The notes under the pieces are model-generated. The model did no database searches and was not told the DNA's origin. It worked only from the letters and a program-made list of their open reading frames with translations. The position numbers and the translations under genes are program-made. From the NCBI GenBank assembly GCA_035560235.1, contig DATMAG010000025.1, forward strand, positions 18,440-82,439: DNA of 64,000 nt. Reading direction: 5' to 3'. Of this stretch, positions 18,056-30,146 are shown in pieces. This DNA comes from DASRDU01 sp035560235 (lineage in GTDB: Bacteria; Acidobacteriota; Blastocatellia; RBC074). Positions within the stretch are counted from its first letter, which is position 1. Every line of letters begins with the position of its first letter.

Positions 18056-18766
18056 ATGATCAAATGTCAGAACTGCGGCACCGACAATCTGGACGGCTCT
18101 GAATACTGCGACGAATGCGGCAGCAGGCTGGTGGTTGCGGCTGCGGGAATTCACGGTTCAGGTTATCTGCCGCCACAGCCTCCCCCGCCGCCGACCTTTA
18201 CCAGAGAAACCATTACGCCCAAACCGGCGACACCGTACACGCCGCCGCCGCCGCCGCCGGTGCAGACGTCATCGCCTCAGATCACACAGGTTCCGGCGCA
18301 ACCGGCACAGCAGCCGCCACCGGCAGCGCCGCAGCAGGTCGCTCCGCCACAACCGGCGCAGCGCGCGTCGGGGGCCAACAAGACCGTCGCGCTGCGGCCC
18401 GGAAACTTTGAAGGTTATGAGGCGGCGACGCCCGGCGCGCGCGCCAAGCTCGTCATTCAGCGCGGCGGCAGAGTTGGCAAGGAGTTTCCGATTCTGGCCG
18501 ATGAATCACTGATCGGGCGCTGGGATGCTGACGGCGGGATCTTCCCGGATGTGGATCTCGACCAGGATGACCCGGAGGCCAAGGTTTCACGCCGTCACGC
18601 GCGGATCATCAGCCAGGGCAGTCAGTTTTTCATTGAGGATCTGGGCAGCACCAATGGCACGTTTGTCAATCGCGGCCAGCGACTGCTGCCGGGCAATCGG
18701 CATCCGCTCAGTCATGGCGATGAAATTATCGTCGGCAAGACATTTCTCAGGTTTGTGTTGAATTGA
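18056..18766 (+). CDS. Zinc-ribbon and FHA-domain protein
   Basis: 236 residues. A CxxC...CxxC zinc ribbon (4-22, KCQNCGTDNLDGSEYCDECG) is followed by a long proline-rich linker (about 40-105) and an FHA domain (about 125-236). The FHA signature is complete: LIGRWD, VSRRHARI and EDLGSTNGTFVNRG. FHA domains bind phosphothreonine, and the kinase in the next gene is the obvious source. The gap to the kinase is 86 bases. First gene of a six-gene island sharing these modules. Confidence 0.85.
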   Translation: MIKCQNCGTDNLDGSEYCDECGSRLVVAAAGIHGSGYLPPQPPPPPTFTRETITPKPATPYTPPPPPPVQTSSPQITQVPAQPAQQPPPAAPQQVAPPQPAQRASGANKTVALRPGNFEGYEAATPGARAKLVIQRGGRVGKEFPILADESLIGRWDADGGIFPDVDLDQDDPEAKVSRRHARIISQGSQFFIEDLGSTNGTFVNRGQRLLPGNRHPLSHGDEIIVGKTFLRFVLN

Positions 18767-18852
18767 AAGCTGAGTGCACGGCAGGAACCTGGAAGTAAAC
18801 GTGAAGATGGCACTTTCTGCCCGATGACTCAGCGCTTCTCCTCGTTTCCGCT

Positions 18853-20355
18853 ATGCCTTTTTGTCCCGAATGCGGAGCGTCCACTGCCGTCAGTGATCCG
18901 TACTGTGGCGAATGTGGCGCGTGGCAGGATATCGCAGTCAAACCGACGGGCCTGCCCGGCACCCAGACTGTCGGAGGAACGTCGCATATGAGTATGACCG
19001 GTTCCGGCAATACCCCCACTGGACTTCAACTCGCGGCTGGCACGGTGCTCGCCGAGCGTTACAGGATCGTCAAACGCATTGGCGGCGGCGGCATGGGCAG
19101 CGTCTATCGCGCCGAAGACCGCAACCTCGCCAATCGCACGGTCGCGGTCAAGGAGATGATCGAGATGTTCGCTGACGAGTCGGCGCGCGAGAAGGCCATT
19201 GAGGACTTCAGGCGCGAATCGGAACTCCTGGCCCGCCTCGAACATCCTTCGATTCCGACGATCTACGATTACTTCTTCGATCAGTCGCGCGGACGCTACT
19301 ACCTCGTCATGAAATACATTGACGGTGGCGACCTGGCGATGCGGCAGAAGGAATTGGGCGGGAAGGTTGATGAACTGACTGTCACGCAGTGGGCCATTCA
19401 GATCTGTGACGTGCTCGATTTCATTCACTCGCAGGATCCGCCGATCATTTACCGCGACCTGAAACCCGCGAACCTGATGATTGATTCGCGCAGCAACCGG
19501 ATCATGCTCGTTGATTTCGGGATTGCGCGCTTTGTCGCGCCACAGCAGCAGAAGGGCGTGACGGCCATCGGGACGATGGGTTACGCGCCGCCGGAACTCT
19601 TTGCCGGAAATGTCGAGCCGCGCTCGGATATTTATTCGCTCGGCGCGACGATGTTCCACCTGCTGACCGGAGTTGATCCGCAGGACAATCCGCTCCTCGT
19701 CTTCGACTTTGCCAGAAACCCGCGTCCGCGCCAGATCAACCCGGATCTCTCGGTGCGCATGGAAGAGATGCTCTGTCGCGCGGTCGAATACAAACCGGAA
19801 AACCGCTTCGATTCGGCCAAAGCCTTCGGCAGGGATCTCGAGCAGCACCTTGAAGCGCTCAAGCGCGGCGAAGTCTCTTACTCCAGCGGCGCGGCGATTG
19901 CCGGGTCTGCGGCCCTCGGCAGCGGCCTGGCCTGTGTCGGATGCGGGCGCGAGCTGAATCCGGGCGATTCATTCTGCGCCTGGTGCGGCACCAGACAGCC
20001 GCCACCGTCCGGCTCGCAGCGTTCGACGGCGCGGCTCGTCGTCGTGGGCACGACTGAGATGGACGCACAGTTTGCGCTCAACGCGCAGGGCGAAAGTCTG
20101 ATCGGGCGGCTCGATCCGAATCGCGGCATTCACCCCGAAGTTGACCTCTCGCGCTACGATCCGTCGGCGCGCGTGTCGCGGCGGCATGCCAGAATCATCG
20201 TGCAGAACAATCAGTATCTGATTGAAGATCTGAACAGCTCAAACGGAACCTTTATCAACGGACAGTTCCGGCTGGCGCCGCGCCAGCCGCACCCGCTCAA
20301 CAGCGGCGATGAAGTCCGGCTCGGAGAAACGCGGCTCAGATTTGTCGTCGGCTAG
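18853..20355 (+). CDS. Ser/Thr protein kinase with two zinc ribbons and an FHA domain
   Basis: 500 residues. Zinc ribbon (4-22), Hanks-type kinase (about 70-335), second zinc ribbon (360-378), FHA (about 392-500). Kinase motifs: glycine-rich loop IGGGGMGSVYR, catalytic Lys100, YRDLKPAN (200-207, Tyr replacing the usual His, catalytic Asp202), DFG (221-223) and APPE. No membrane segment is seen, so it is a soluble kinase. The FHA core is VSRRHARI. Autophosphorylation and phosphorylation of the linked FHA and TPR proteins is a reasonable inference. Stop codon TAG. Confidence 0.9.
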   Translation: MPFCPECGASTAVSDPYCGECGAWQDIAVKPTGLPGTQTVGGTSHMSMTGSGNTPTGLQLAAGTVLAERYRIVKRIGGGGMGSVYRAEDRNLANRTVAVKEMIEMFADESAREKAIEDFRRESELLARLEHPSIPTIYDYFFDQSRGRYYLVMKYIDGGDLAMRQKELGGKVDELTVTQWAIQICDVLDFIHSQDPPIIYRDLKPANLMIDSRSNRIMLVDFGIARFVAPQQQKGVTAIGTMGYAPPELFAGNVEPRSDIYSLGATMFHLLTGVDPQDNPLLVFDFARNPRPRQINPDLSVRMEEMLCRAVEYKPENRFDSAKAFGRDLEQHLEALKRGEVSYSSGAAIAGSAALGSGLACVGCGRELNPGDSFCAWCGTRQPPPSGSQRSTARLVVVGTTEMDAQFALNAQGESLIGRLDPNRGIHPEVDLSRYDPSARVSRRHARIIVQNNQYLIEDLNSSNGTFINGQFRLAPRQPHPLNSGDEVRLGETRLRFVVG

Positions 20356-20470
20356 TCGGCTGCCTCTGGCAGTCACCGGCCCGTGGTCGCTGCACTTGCA
20401 AAATTGTCCTGAATGAACCACCCTGATGTTCTGAGGCTGACACGCTGCAGGCGACCAGTAACGACCCGTC

Positions 20471-20974
<504 letters not shown>

Positions 20975-21065
20975 GCAGTTCAGTCGTCAGCAGCCGGGCA
21001 GCATCAGTCGTCCTGACACTGATAACTGACTGCTGTGAGACCAGACCACCTCGGAGGCAGCAGAG

Positions 21066-22400
21066 ATGCTGGTTATCAATTGCAAAAGCTGTGGCACGGC
21101 GAATGAAGCCGGTGCCAGATTCTGTCTTGATTGTGGCCGCCGGTTAAGCGTGACTGCCGCGGCAGGAGAGGTGCTGCAGACGGCGGCTGAAACGCAGGCA
21201 CCGCCTCAGGTCAGAACCGAAGTGATTGCCCTCACCATTACGCAGAACGGCGCGGCCTCAACCCGTCACGCCAGCGCACAGGAGGCGCAGCAGAATCATA
21301 TGTCCGCTCCAGTCGTGCCATCAGACAGAAGCCTGATTCCCGCACCCGAAACCGAACCGGTCGCCGAGGAGAGCGCAGGCACGCGCGCGGTGCGTGAACT
21401 GGCGCGGGCCTCGGGCCTGTCATCGCATTCGCGTTTCAGTTCGCAGTTCCGTCTGCTGATTGCCGGACTGGCGCTGCTGCTCACCTTTGGAGCATGGCTG
21501 ATTTATCGCGATCAGAGCCAGGCCTCATCGGCAGGCAATCGCAGCGGCCTCAATCTGGTCGCGCCCGACGAGATCAGCCGCCTCAAAACCATGGTGGGCG
21601 AACGCTACCGGAACGAAGGCAATTATGAAGCGGCCATCGAACAGTTCCGCGAAGCGCTCAAACTGACCCCGCGTGACACGCAGGCGCAGTTCCTGCTCGC
21701 CCGCACATACTATTCTGACGGGCGCGTTGACGAAGCGATTCAGACCTATTCACGGCTGCTTGAGACCGATCCGAAACATCTGGAAGCGCGCCTCAGTCTG
21801 GCCGATATCTACCGCAATCGCGGACAGTGGAGCGAGGCCGAACGCGAGTATCGCCGGATCATCAACCTCGATCCGCACAGCGAGCAGGCCCAGGCGGCAA
21901 TTGACGCCCTCGAAAAAACCACTGCCGAGCGGCCCTCAAATTACTCGCTGCTTTCAGCCATGCGCCGCAACTCGCGCACCCGGCGCGTGGATCTGCCGCC
22001 AGCGGCGGATCATTCCAGCGTGACGCTGCCGATGTCTGAACTCGCGCTCGATGCGGTTCCGCCGGTGCCATCGAGCGGCACCGAGGCTGAAGACAACGCC
22101 GAAATGGAACGCAGCCGCCGCAACATGGCCGCCGCCTACAAGAATCGCGGAATCCGGTTCGATTCGGCCAAACGGCACGCCGATGCGATCCGGGAGTATC
22201 AGAAGGCGCTCTATCTCACGCCGGAAGACAATGATCTGCATTACCTGATCGGCACTGCCTATTTCCAGGGCGGTCAGTATGCGATGGCCATCGAGCATTA
22301 TCGCAAGTGCACCTCCGGCCAGTACGCGGCGGTCGCCCGAAACTCGGTTCGGAAAGCGGATGAAGCGGCCCGCAAGGCGGCAAAGAAACAGAAGAAATAA
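21066..22400 (+). CDS. Zinc-ribbon, single-TM, TPR protein
   Basis: 444 residues. A zinc ribbon (6-23), a disordered stretch, one membrane helix (about 128-147, FRLLIAGLALLLTFGAWLIY), then tetratricopeptide repeats (about 178-285 and 350-430, for example YEAAIEQFREALKLTPRDTQ). The tail is lysine-rich. GGAGGCAGCAGAG precedes the ATG. The zinc-ribbon end would face the cytoplasm with the kinase and FHA proteins, and the TPR part would lie outside the membrane if the helix is in the usual orientation. Confidence 0.8.
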   Translation: MLVINCKSCGTANEAGARFCLDCGRRLSVTAAAGEVLQTAAETQAPPQVRTEVIALTITQNGAASTRHASAQEAQQNHMSAPVVPSDRSLIPAPETEPVAEESAGTRAVRELARASGLSSHSRFSSQFRLLIAGLALLLTFGAWLIYRDQSQASSAGNRSGLNLVAPDEISRLKTMVGERYRNEGNYEAAIEQFREALKLTPRDTQAQFLLARTYYSDGRVDEAIQTYSRLLETDPKHLEARLSLADIYRNRGQWSEAEREYRRIINLDPHSEQAQAAIDALEKTTAERPSNYSLLSAMRRNSRTRRVDLPPAADHSSVTLPMSELALDAVPPVPSSGTEAEDNAEMERSRRNMAAAYKNRGIRFDSAKRHADAIREYQKALYLTPEDNDLHYLIGTAYFQGGQYAMAIEHYRKCTSGQYAAVARNSVRKADEAARKAAKKQKK

Positions 22401-22497
22401 AAGAAAGGCTGTTCCGGAGTCTGAGCAGGCACAGCGGGAATCTGCTCTCTCTGATTCCCTGCTCTCGCGCCCGCTTCGGCCTGCTCCATTACGTCTT

Positions 22498-24228
22498 ATG
22501 CCTCGCCTCATTGTCAAATCCACGACTGCCCAGGGCGATTCCGTCGCTGAAATCAACCGTCAGCGCCTGACCATCGGGCGTTCAGCCCGCAACGATCTCT
22601 GTCTTGAGGATCCGTTCGCCTCGCGCCTGCATGCCGAAGTGCGGCAGCGTGACGATGGGATCTGGGTCAGCGATCTCGGCAGTGCCAACGGAACATATCT
22701 GAACGGGCAGCGGCTGACCTCTCCGGCGCGGCTGCGCAATGGCGACCGCATTCGCATCGGTGAAACCGAGATTGAATTTTCAGATCGCGCTGACACGGCT
22801 CCGGCGCGCGCGCAGACGAGCATCCTGTATGCCGAGCCGCACGTTGTCACGCCATCGCCCGAAGCCACGATCACTGCCGAGTCACGCCATTCCGCGTCGA
22901 ATCTGCTCTCTGCGCTCGACTCGACGCAGAAAACACAGGTCGGCACGGCGATCAGCAGTCTGGCGCTCGAACAACGCGACGTGCTGGCGCTGATCAGCCG
23001 CGTCAGTCTGACGCTGCTCTCGCCGCTCTCGCTCAATGAAACGCTCCATCACGTTCTCGACAGCATCTTTGAAGCCCTGCCGGCTGATCGCGGATATGTG
23101 ATGCTGCTCGAAGCTCCCGGTCCACAGGCAGAGCCGCAGCTCGTCTGCAAGGCGATGAAATCGCGCAGTCAGAGCCGCGAATCAGAATCTGAAATCAAAC
23201 TCAGCCGTTCGATCACCGATCAGGTCATCAAACAGGGCACTTCGGTGCTGACCTCGGATGCGCTGCACGACCCGCGCTTTCAGGAGCGCAAATCCATCAT
23301 GCTCGGCGGCATTCGTTCAGTCATGGCTGTGCCGCTCGCCGTCGAAGGTCGCGTTTCAGGGATGATCTATGTTGACTCTCCGTTCGGCACCTCGCGCTTT
23401 ACCGAACAGGATCTGCAACTGCTGACGCTGATTGCCGGAGTCGCCGCCATTCGCATCGAAAACGTTCGCCTGCTCGAAGATCAGCAGGAGAAACAGCGAC
23501 TCGAAAAGGAACTCGCCGTCGCGAGCGAAATTCAGTTGCGGCTGCTGCCCGAATCGCCGCCGCAGATTACCGGTTATGAACTGATCGGCGTCAGCTTTCC
23601 GTGTTACGAAGTCGGCGGCGATTACTATGACTTTTACCAGAAACGCGATGGCCGCTATCTGATCGCGCTCGGCGATGTCTCGGGCAAAGGCACCGGCGCG
23701 GCGCTGCTGATGTCATCGCTGCACGCCGCCGTTCACGCGCAGACCACGACGCGACTGTCGGGCTGCGAAGTCGTCAGCGAGATCAATCAGTACATTTACG
23801 ACAACACCCCGCCCAACAAATACGTCACCTTCTTTTACAGCGAACTCGACGCCCGCACGCACCAGCTGACTTACATCAACGCCGGTCACAACTCGCCGCT
23901 CCTGGTGCGCACTTCCGGCGAAGTCACGCGCCTTGATGTCGGCGGCTTTCCGGTCGGCATCACGCCCGACTGCGAATATCGCGAAGGCTGGGTGCAGATG
24001 GAACCCGGCGACGTGCTGGTGATCTACTCCGACGGCGTCACGGAAAGTCAGAACGAAGAGGGTGAAGAGTTTGACGAAGCCCGCCTGATTGAAGTCGTCC
24101 AGCGCAACCGCGACCGCACCGCCGCGAGCATCCGCGACCGCATTGATGAAGCCCTCACCCGCTTCGTCGGCCAGGCCAAGGCAGTGGACGACCTGACGCT
24201 GGTCATTCTGAAAAGAACCAGGCAGTGA
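22498..24228 (+). CDS. FHA-GAF-PP2C (SpoIIE/RsbU-type) phosphatase
   Basis: 576 residues from the ATG at 22498; the frame is open further upstream, but that part is arginine-rich and overlaps the TPR gene. FHA (1-95: LTIGRSARNDLCLEDPFASRLHAEV, split here by the key Gly-Arg and Ser-Arg-His), GAF (about 170-330), and SpoIIE-type PP2C (about 370-575). The phosphatase metal motifs are present (GGDYYDF, LGDVSGKGTGAALLMS, INAGHNSPLL, YSDGVTES). Such enzymes reverse Ser/Thr phosphorylation or act on anti-sigma antagonists. It is the natural counterpart of the kinase in this island. Confidence 0.85.
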   Translation: MPRLIVKSTTAQGDSVAEINRQRLTIGRSARNDLCLEDPFASRLHAEVRQRDDGIWVSDLGSANGTYLNGQRLTSPARLRNGDRIRIGETEIEFSDRADTAPARAQTSILYAEPHVVTPSPEATITAESRHSASNLLSALDSTQKTQVGTAISSLALEQRDVLALISRVSLTLLSPLSLNETLHHVLDSIFEALPADRGYVMLLEAPGPQAEPQLVCKAMKSRSQSRESESEIKLSRSITDQVIKQGTSVLTSDALHDPRFQERKSIMLGGIRSVMAVPLAVEGRVSGMIYVDSPFGTSRFTEQDLQLLTLIAGVAAIRIENVRLLEDQQEKQRLEKELAVASEIQLRLLPESPPQITGYELIGVSFPCYEVGGDYYDFYQKRDGRYLIALGDVSGKGTGAALLMSSLHAAVHAQTTTRLSGCEVVSEINQYIYDNTPPNKYVTFFYSELDARTHQLTYINAGHNSPLLVRTSGEVTRLDVGGFPVGITPDCEYREGWVQMEPGDVLVIYSDGVTESQNEEGEEFDEARLIEVVQRNRDRTAASIRDRIDEALTRFVGQAKAVDDLTLVILKRTRQ

Positions 24229-24236
24229 AATAGTAA

Positions 24237-24317
24237 TTAGTGGTCAGTGGTCAGTGTGGACGAATTCCTCCCTGACCACTAGAATCTCACGGGAGTAAAC
24301 TGACGGCTGACCACTAA
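24237..24317. repeat. Intergenic inverted repeat TTAGTGGTCAG
   Basis: Perfect 11-base arms TTAGTGGTCAG (24237-24247) and CTGACCACTAA (24307-24317), with an extra CTGACCACTA at 24272 and a tandem GTGGTCAGTGGTCAG at the left. It fills almost the whole gap between the phosphatase and PrsW genes. Confidence 0.6.
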
Positions 24318-24335
24318 CTGCTGACAACTGCTTTC

Positions 24336-25476
24336 ATGCTCCGTTTCCTGCTGATTACAGTTCTCTCGCTGCTGCCCTGCATTCTGTGGCTCTGGTATTT
24401 CTATACCCGCAGCATCTACCGGCGCGATCCGCTGCGGCTCGTGGCGCTGACGTTTGTCCTGGGCGGCGCGACGACGCTGCTTGCGCTGCCGCTCAATCTG
24501 TTCGGGCAGTCACTGATGCTGCGGCTCACGGGCGGCAGCGAGGCGGCCACGCTGCTGACGATCTTTCTGGTCATCGCGCCGGTCGAGGAGTTCTGCAAAT
24601 TTCTCGCGGTCTATGTCTACGCGTGGCGGCATCAGGAATTCGATGAGCCGCTCGACGGAGTAATTTACAGCGCGGCGGCGGCGCTCGGGTTTGCTGCTGT
24701 CGAAAACATCATCTATCTGGCGCAGAGCGATCCGTCGCTGCTGCTGCTGCGCGGGCCGCTCTCGAATCCGGGGCACGCGCTCTTTTCGGCTCTCTGGGGG
24801 CTGAGCCTGAGCCGCGTCAGGGCCGCGCCGAATATCTTCACGCAGCGGCTGAAACTGTTTGCCGGAGGATGGCTGATGGCAGTGCTGCTGCACGCGCTCT
24901 TTGATGCGCTGCTGCTTCAGACCGAAACCGTCGGCCCGATTATTTTTCCGCTCGCGGTCGCCTCCATCGTCGCTTTGTTTTTGTGGGTGCGTTCGCGCAT
25001 TCATTATCACCGCGACACCTCGCCGCACCGCGAAGGCACTGTGCTGCTGACGCTGAGCATCGAATGTCCGAACTGCGGCAAACCGGGCCTGGCCGGAACG
25101 TCCTGTCTGAAATGCGGCGCCCAGCTTCCCGAACGCAGACCTGAAATCGCTGACGTTCAGCAGCCTGAACCGGCTCCGATCGAAACTTCAGATTCCCGCA
25201 AATCGCGCCCGCGCCTCGTCACCCGCACCCCGTCCGGCGAAGAAAACATCGCGTGGCTGCTCAATGAAAACGAAACACTGGTCGGTCGCACGCTCAACAA
25301 CAACCTCGTCATCGAACACCCCTCAGTCTCGCGTCGTCACGCCCGCATCATCGCCACCAACGGCAGCCATATGGTCTGCGATCTCGGCAGCAGCAACGGC
25401 ACGTTTGTGAATGGCAGGCGCGTCAGTGAAGCAGTTTTGCAGGATGGCAGTGAAATCAGATTCGGCACCGTCAGCT

Positions 25477-25502
<26 letters not shown>
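24336..25502 (+). CDS. PrsW-family intramembrane protease fused to zinc ribbon and FHA domain
   Basis: 388 residues. Residues 1-220 form a multi-helix PrsW domain with all expected active-site elements: E84-E85 and K88 (VEEFCKF), E123-N124 (FAAVENI), H147 and H186 with D190 (LHALFD). PrsW proteases cut membrane proteins such as anti-sigma factors. A zinc ribbon (244-260, CPNCG...CLKCG) and a C-terminal FHA domain (about 295-388, VGRTLNN, VSRRHARI, GSSNGTFVNGR) follow in the cytoplasm. The FHA part would let protease recruitment depend on phosphothreonine made by the kinase five kilobases upstream. The 3' end overlaps the convergent GNAT-synthetase gene by 26 bases. Confidence 0.85.
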
Positions 25503-28203
<2,701 letters not shown>

Positions 28204-28209
28204 ATCAAA

Positions 28210-28313
28210 AATTCACGGCAATCCGTCAGCTTGCCGGTGTTATCGAACCTGCTGTCAGGACAGAAACACCTGACCTGTGCAGGCAGCGGCAATCTGACGG
28301 ATTGCCGTAAATT
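28210..28313. repeat. 20-base-arm inverted repeat upstream of the acyl-CoA synthetase gene
   Basis: Left arm AATTCACGGCAATCCGTCAG (28210-28229) and right arm CTGACGGATTGCCGTAAATT (28294-28313) pair at 19 of 20 positions with a 64-base loop that itself contains CCTG/CAGG pairings. It begins 7 bases before the start of the minus-strand gene, so it lies in that gene's leader or promoter. Confidence 0.65.
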
Positions 28314-28379
28314 CGGTGGCAGGATAATCGGCGGCCTGATTATACAGGGAGCGGCTGACAAACTGACAATCATCGCGCT

Positions 28380-28901
28380 TCAGTCACGATGCCAGTAAAC
28401 ACGCGCCAGTTTGTTTTCGTGCGAGAAGTCGTAACGCACTTCGCCGTCAAAGGCCTTTTCGAGCGCGTGGCCAAGCCGCTGCGCCAGATGTTCGGTCGTG
28501 GTGGTGATCGTCTGACGACCCCGCTTGTCCTTCTGCCACTCCATAATGCGGGCCAGCGGATTGTCCTCGGCGGCGCGGTCTGATTCGTTCTGCAGCAGCC
28601 GTTCAATCTCGGCGCTGTGCCCGGCGATGAACCCGCCGTCAAGAAACAGAAACCCGCCTGGCTCGCCCGTCTGCTCCCGCTCGCACGCGGGACAGACGAC
28701 CTGATGCGCCGGTCTGAATTCAGGGTGCTTCGCGCTCTGCCTTTCGGGATCAGGACGCGACCAGCGCCGGTCGGCATAAACATCACCGCAGACCGTGCAG
28801 ACTGCCGGTTCCGGCATGGCGCGCGACGTGTGATGACGCCCCGCCTCGTGATCTACCCGCTTCGTGAAAGTCTGATTCGTATATCGCTTGCTGCTTCGCA
28901 T
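28380..28901 (-). CDS. BCAM0308-like zinc-binding protein
   Basis: 173 residues. Two CxxC pairs (CTVCGDVYADRRW at about 35 and CPACEREQTG at about 70) suggest an NMD3-like zinc knuckle. A helical part follows (EIERLLQNESDRAAEDNPLA) and then an ITTTTEHLAQRLGHALEKA block. This pattern matches the BCAM0308 family as I recall it; the function is unknown, though such genes tend to sit with stress genes. It lies 36 bases downstream of the universal stress protein gene and is probably in its operon. Confidence 0.65.
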   Translation of the reverse strand: MRSSKRYTNQTFTKRVDHEAGRHHTSRAMPEPAVCTVCGDVYADRRWSRPDPERQSAKHPEFRPAHQVVCPACEREQTGEPGGFLFLDGGFIAGHSAEIERLLQNESDRAAEDNPLARIMEWQKDKRGRQTITTTTEHLAQRLGHALEKAFDGEVRYDFSHENKLARVYWHRD

Positions 28902-28937
28902 AAACTTTCTCCTTCCGCTCTGGTCAGGCGTGCTGAT

Positions 28938-29843
28938 TCAGTCACGCGCGCGAACAACTTCAACCGAGCAGTGCGCTCTTGCCGCGACCGATGCCGACAC
29001 GCTCCCGATCAGAAACCGTTCGAGCCGCCCCATACCTCTGGCGCCAACAAAGATGCAGTCTGCGCCCCAGTGTTCAGCCTCTTCGATCAGCAGCCGCTTT
29101 GGTTCCTCTTCCTTCACGATTGAAGAGGTCTTCAGCCCGGCGGCCTGCAATCTGCGCTGCGCCGCTTCGGTCATCTCCTTTACTCTGGCGGTTTCTCTGA
29201 CGATCCATTCCTCGATCCGGCCAATCTGCCGGTCACTGGCAATGGGCGGAAAACTCCACGCGCCGTTGATTACCCGCGCCTCGCTGCCGACGGGCCAGTG
29301 CCTGGCGGCAACGGCTTTCACCGCCGCATCCGCGCCCTTCGATCCGTCAACCCCGATCAGGATGCGCACCGGCGACTGTTCAGGTTCGACGATGCGGCCA
29401 CGCGCCACGCGCACCGAGCAGCGGGCTTCGCTGACCAGTTGCTGCGAGACGCTGCCGAGAAACAGACGACCGAGCGCCGAGCGCCCGTGCGAACCGGTGA
29501 TCAGCAGATCAGGACTCCAGAGGTCAGCCTGCTCAACAATCACGCTGCCCGGCGAACCGACGCCCGCTTCAGCATTGACATCCCAGCCCGGAAACATTGA
29601 CTGAACCACTGTCGCCGCCTGTCGCGCCAGGGCCAGGGTCGCCTTCCCTTCTCTGAGATGCTGCTGCGGAAAGTCCGTCTCAACCATCCCGAAACTGGCC
29701 GGAACCGGCAGCCAGGCGTCATAGACCGACAGCACTCTGACTTCAGCGGTGCGCGGCAGCCCGGCCCGCTTCAGGTCATCAAGCGCGGCCTGTGCGCACT
29801 CTGATCCGTCATAAGCAATCAATATCTTCATTCGCTCTTTCAT
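28938..29843 (-). CDS. Tandem-domain universal stress protein
   Basis: 301 residues with two UspA domains (about 5-150 and 160-300). The first has the ATP-binding GSHGRSALGRLFLGSVSQ motif and starts ILIAYDGSECAQAA. The second starts ILIGVDGSKGADAAV and ends with GARGMGRLERFLIGSVS. Usp proteins support survival in energy starvation and other stress. The start at 29843 follows GGAGG at the usual distance. A second ATG four codons in is less well placed. Confidence 0.9.
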   Translation of the reverse strand: MKERMKILIAYDGSECAQAALDDLKRAGLPRTAEVRVLSVYDAWLPVPASFGMVETDFPQQHLREGKATLALARQAATVVQSMFPGWDVNAEAGVGSPGSVIVEQADLWSPDLLITGSHGRSALGRLFLGSVSQQLVSEARCSVRVARGRIVEPEQSPVRILIGVDGSKGADAAVKAVAARHWPVGSEARVINGAWSFPPIASDRQIGRIEEWIVRETARVKEMTEAAQRRLQAAGLKTSSIVKEEEPKRLLIEEAEHWGADCIFVGARGMGRLERFLIGSVSASVAARAHCSVEVVRARD

Positions 29844-30086
29844 AATCCGTTCCTCCGCTTTTTCAGCCTGCTTCAGCCTGAATCCCCTGCGTAATCACAC
29901 CCTTCTGTTTTCAGGTGGGCAACAGTCGTGCCGTTAGCATCTGTCACTGAATGCGCACGCCGGGGGCAGATACGGACTACCGCCTGTGTGTTTTCACTCA
30001 GTTCCTGGTGAAACTCACCCGAAGATGCAGCACCAATAACGGCTGCGTGCGGAATGGTGAGTGCAACCGGTTCCTGAACGCACAAA
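29844..30086. other. Non-coding gap between stress and M48 genes
   Basis: Upstream region of the universal stress protein gene. It must hold that operon's promoter, but no clear -35/-10 pair was found. No coding frame is credible. Confidence 0.4.
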
Positions 30087-30125
30087 GGCGCCGGGAATCA
30101 GGCGATTCACCTGATCCTCAGCGCC
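30087..30125 (-). terminator. Terminator of the M48 protease gene
   Basis: On the minus strand GGCGC...ATCAGG pairs with CCTGAT...GGCGCC around a 7-base loop, then TTTGT follows. The hairpin starts 21 bases after the M48 stop codon. Confidence 0.65.
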
Positions 30126-30146
30126 CTTGTTTTACTCTGACCGCTG

